This document shows positions 62,927-64,000 of a DNA stretch of 64,000 bases, one piece after another. The notes below the pieces were generated by a model. It had not been told where the DNA came from, did no database searches, and saw only the letters and a list, made by a program, of their open reading frames with translations. The DNA comes from Methylobacillus sp. MM3 (lineage in GTDB: Bacteria > Pseudomonadota > Gammaproteobacteria > Burkholderiales > Methylophilaceae): NCBI RefSeq assembly GCF_001645185.1, contig NZ_LXTQ01000050.1:1-64000 (forward strand), in the 5' to 3' direction. How positions within the stretch are numbered: position 1 is the stretch's first letter; the number at the start of each line of letters is the position of its first letter. A program made the translations under genes and the position numbers.

Positions 62927-64000
62927 CTATAGCAGAACCAGGTTGTCCCGATGGATCAGCTCCGGCTCATCCACATAGCCCAGAATCTGCTCGATTTCCT
63001 GGCTGGGCTTGCGCAGAATGCGGGCCGTTTCTACTGCCGTGTAATTAACCAGGCCGCGCGCCACTTCTTGACCATGTGCGTCGATGCATGCGACCAGCTC
63101 TCCGCGTTCAAAACTGCCCGACACGGCCGTCACGCCTATCGGCAGCAAGCTCTTGCCAGCTTCGCGCAACGCCTTGGCCGCGCCGTTATCCAGCGTCAGC
63201 TTGCCGCGCACTTGCAGATGATCGGCCAGCCACTGCTTGCGCGCGGCGGTTTTCATTTCCGGCGCGCGCAGATGCGTGCCGATCGCCTCGCCTTGCGACA
63301 GACGCACCAGCACATCCTTTTCGCGGCCGGAGGCAATAACGGTGTGCGCGCCGCTGCGTGCTGCCCGCTTGGCTGCCAGTATTTTGGTCAGCATGCCGCC
63401 GGTGCCGACGCTGCTGCCGGCGCCGCCTGCCATTTTTTCCAATGCAGGATCGCCCGCCGTCGCCTGCTGGATCAAAGTCGCCGCCGAATCCTTGCGTGGA
63501 TCGGCGGAGTATAGCCCCTGCTGGTCGGTGAGGATCACCAGCGCATCGGCTTCGATCAGGTTTGCGACCAGCGAACCCAGCGTATCGTTATCGCCGAAGC
63601 GAATCTCGTCGGTAACGACGGTATCGTTTTCATTGATGATGGGAATGACGTTCAGGTCGAGCAGCGTACGCAAGGTGCTGCGCGCATTCAGGTAGCGCTT
63701 TCGGTCCGCGAGGTCGTCATGCGTCAGCAGCAACTGCGCCGTGTGCATCTTGTGCCGCGCGAAGCAGGATTCGTACATCTGCACCAGCCCCATCTGCCCG
63801 ACGGCGGCAGCGGCCTGCAACTCGTTGATCGCGGTCGGACGCTTCACCCATTCCAGACGCTGCATGCCCTCGGCCACCGCACCGCTGGAAACCAGCACAA
63901 CCTGGCGACCGTGATGGCGCAGCCGCGCGATCTGGTCCGCCCAGGCAGCTATCGCCGCCTGGTCCAGCCCGCGTCCGTCATTGGTGACAAGACTGGAGCC
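62927..64000 (-). CDS. proB: Glutamate 5-kinase, N-terminus cut by window
   Basis: First step of proline synthesis. The frame is open to the right edge; the terminal residues [13 protein letters not shown] are the start of the kinase domain, so only about 10-15 residues are missing. Motifs: [88 protein letters not shown]-terminal PUA domain (about the last 80 residues, from [20 protein letters not shown]) is present. Confidence 0.96.
   Translation of the reverse strand, partial: GSSLVTNDGRGLDQAAIAAWADQIARLRHHGRQVVLVSSGAVAEGMQRLEWVKRPTAINELQAAAAVGQMGLVQMYESCFARHKMHTAQLLLTHDDLADRKRYLNARSTLRTLLDLNVIPIINENDTVVTDEIRFGDNDTLGSLVANLIEADALVILTDQQGLYSADPRKDSAATLIQQATAGDPALEKMAGGAGSSVGTGGMLTKILAAKRAARSGAHTVIASGREKDVLVRLSQGEAIGTHLRAPEMKTAARKQWLADHLQVRGKLTLDNGAAKALREAGKSLLPIGVTAVSGSFERGELVACIDAHGQEVARGLVNYTAVETARILRKPSQEIEQILGYVDEPELIHRDNLVLL

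Noticed and set aside
1-64000. CRISPR arrays, prophage, insertion sequences, rRNA or tRNA genes
   Set aside because: No repeat-spacer pattern, transposase or integrase motif, or RNA-gene signature was noticed on reading both strands.

Overview
The window looks like a chromosomal segment of a betaproteobacterium, most probably in the Nitrosomonadales (Gallionellaceae or Sulfuricellaceae type). Codon use is GC-rich. The gene sets are typical of that group: a bioBFHCD cluster, folK/deoxynucleoside kinase/panBCD, gpmI-envC, murJ-ribF-ileS-lspA and a RegB/RegA redox two-component pair. The taxon is an inference from gene content and protein style; no rRNA or tRNA gene was seen. There is no phage, integrase, transposase or CRISPR array. 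Most of the window is core housekeeping DNA in short, tightly overlapping operons.

Layout. 0-6.3 kb: end of a TPM-domain gene, a secreted protein with a possible Cys-His-Asp triad, proS, a lytic transglycosylase, a DUF1097 membrane protein, and a divergent beta-propeller / GT-B glycosyltransferase-like pair. 6.3-10.9 kb: pcnB-folK-dNK-panB-panC, then panD. 10.9-17.1 kb (minus): chemotaxis transducer and the biotin operon. 17.1-22 kb: comF, trmL, gpsA, SH3 protein, secB, and a glutaredoxin/rhodanese/DUF2892/ArsR unit that resembles a persulfide-response operon. 22-25 kb: gpmI-envC. 25-28.2 kb: five tightly packed minus-strand genes (YjbQ, ABM monooxygenase, Fe-alcohol dehydrogenase, DUF2238, VIT-type iron/manganese transporter). 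28.3-35 kb: tpm, DUF4124-glutaredoxin, a Sel1-SLT transglycosylase, DedA, an EF-hand protein, a gene-poor 0.65 kb stretch, and clpB behind a sigma32-like promoter. 35-39.3 kb: two cyclic-di-GMP genes.

39.4-53.9 kb is the most interesting part. It holds an OprC/NosA-type copper receptor, then a convergent operon of a second TonB-dependent receptor, a His/Cys-motif beta-propeller and a TlpA-like thioredoxin. These are followed by regB-regA, cydP-cydA-cydB-cydX and a SERCA-type calcium ATPase. A 17-bp inverted repeat, TGCGACA-N3-TGNCRCA, occurs three times in intergenic DNA here: before the copper receptor, before the second receptor operon, and before cydP. In all three it abuts the -35 hexamer of a promoter with a 17-bp spacer. 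It resembles RegA/RegR boxes, and regBA lies in the middle of the cluster. I propose a redox/copper-linked regulon joining outer-membrane metal import to cytochrome bd synthesis. The cyd transcript would also begin with a long structured leader.

54-64 kb: a metallo-beta-lactamase lipoprotein, lspA, ileS, ribF, murJ, rpsT, purK, purE and a proB cut by the window edge.
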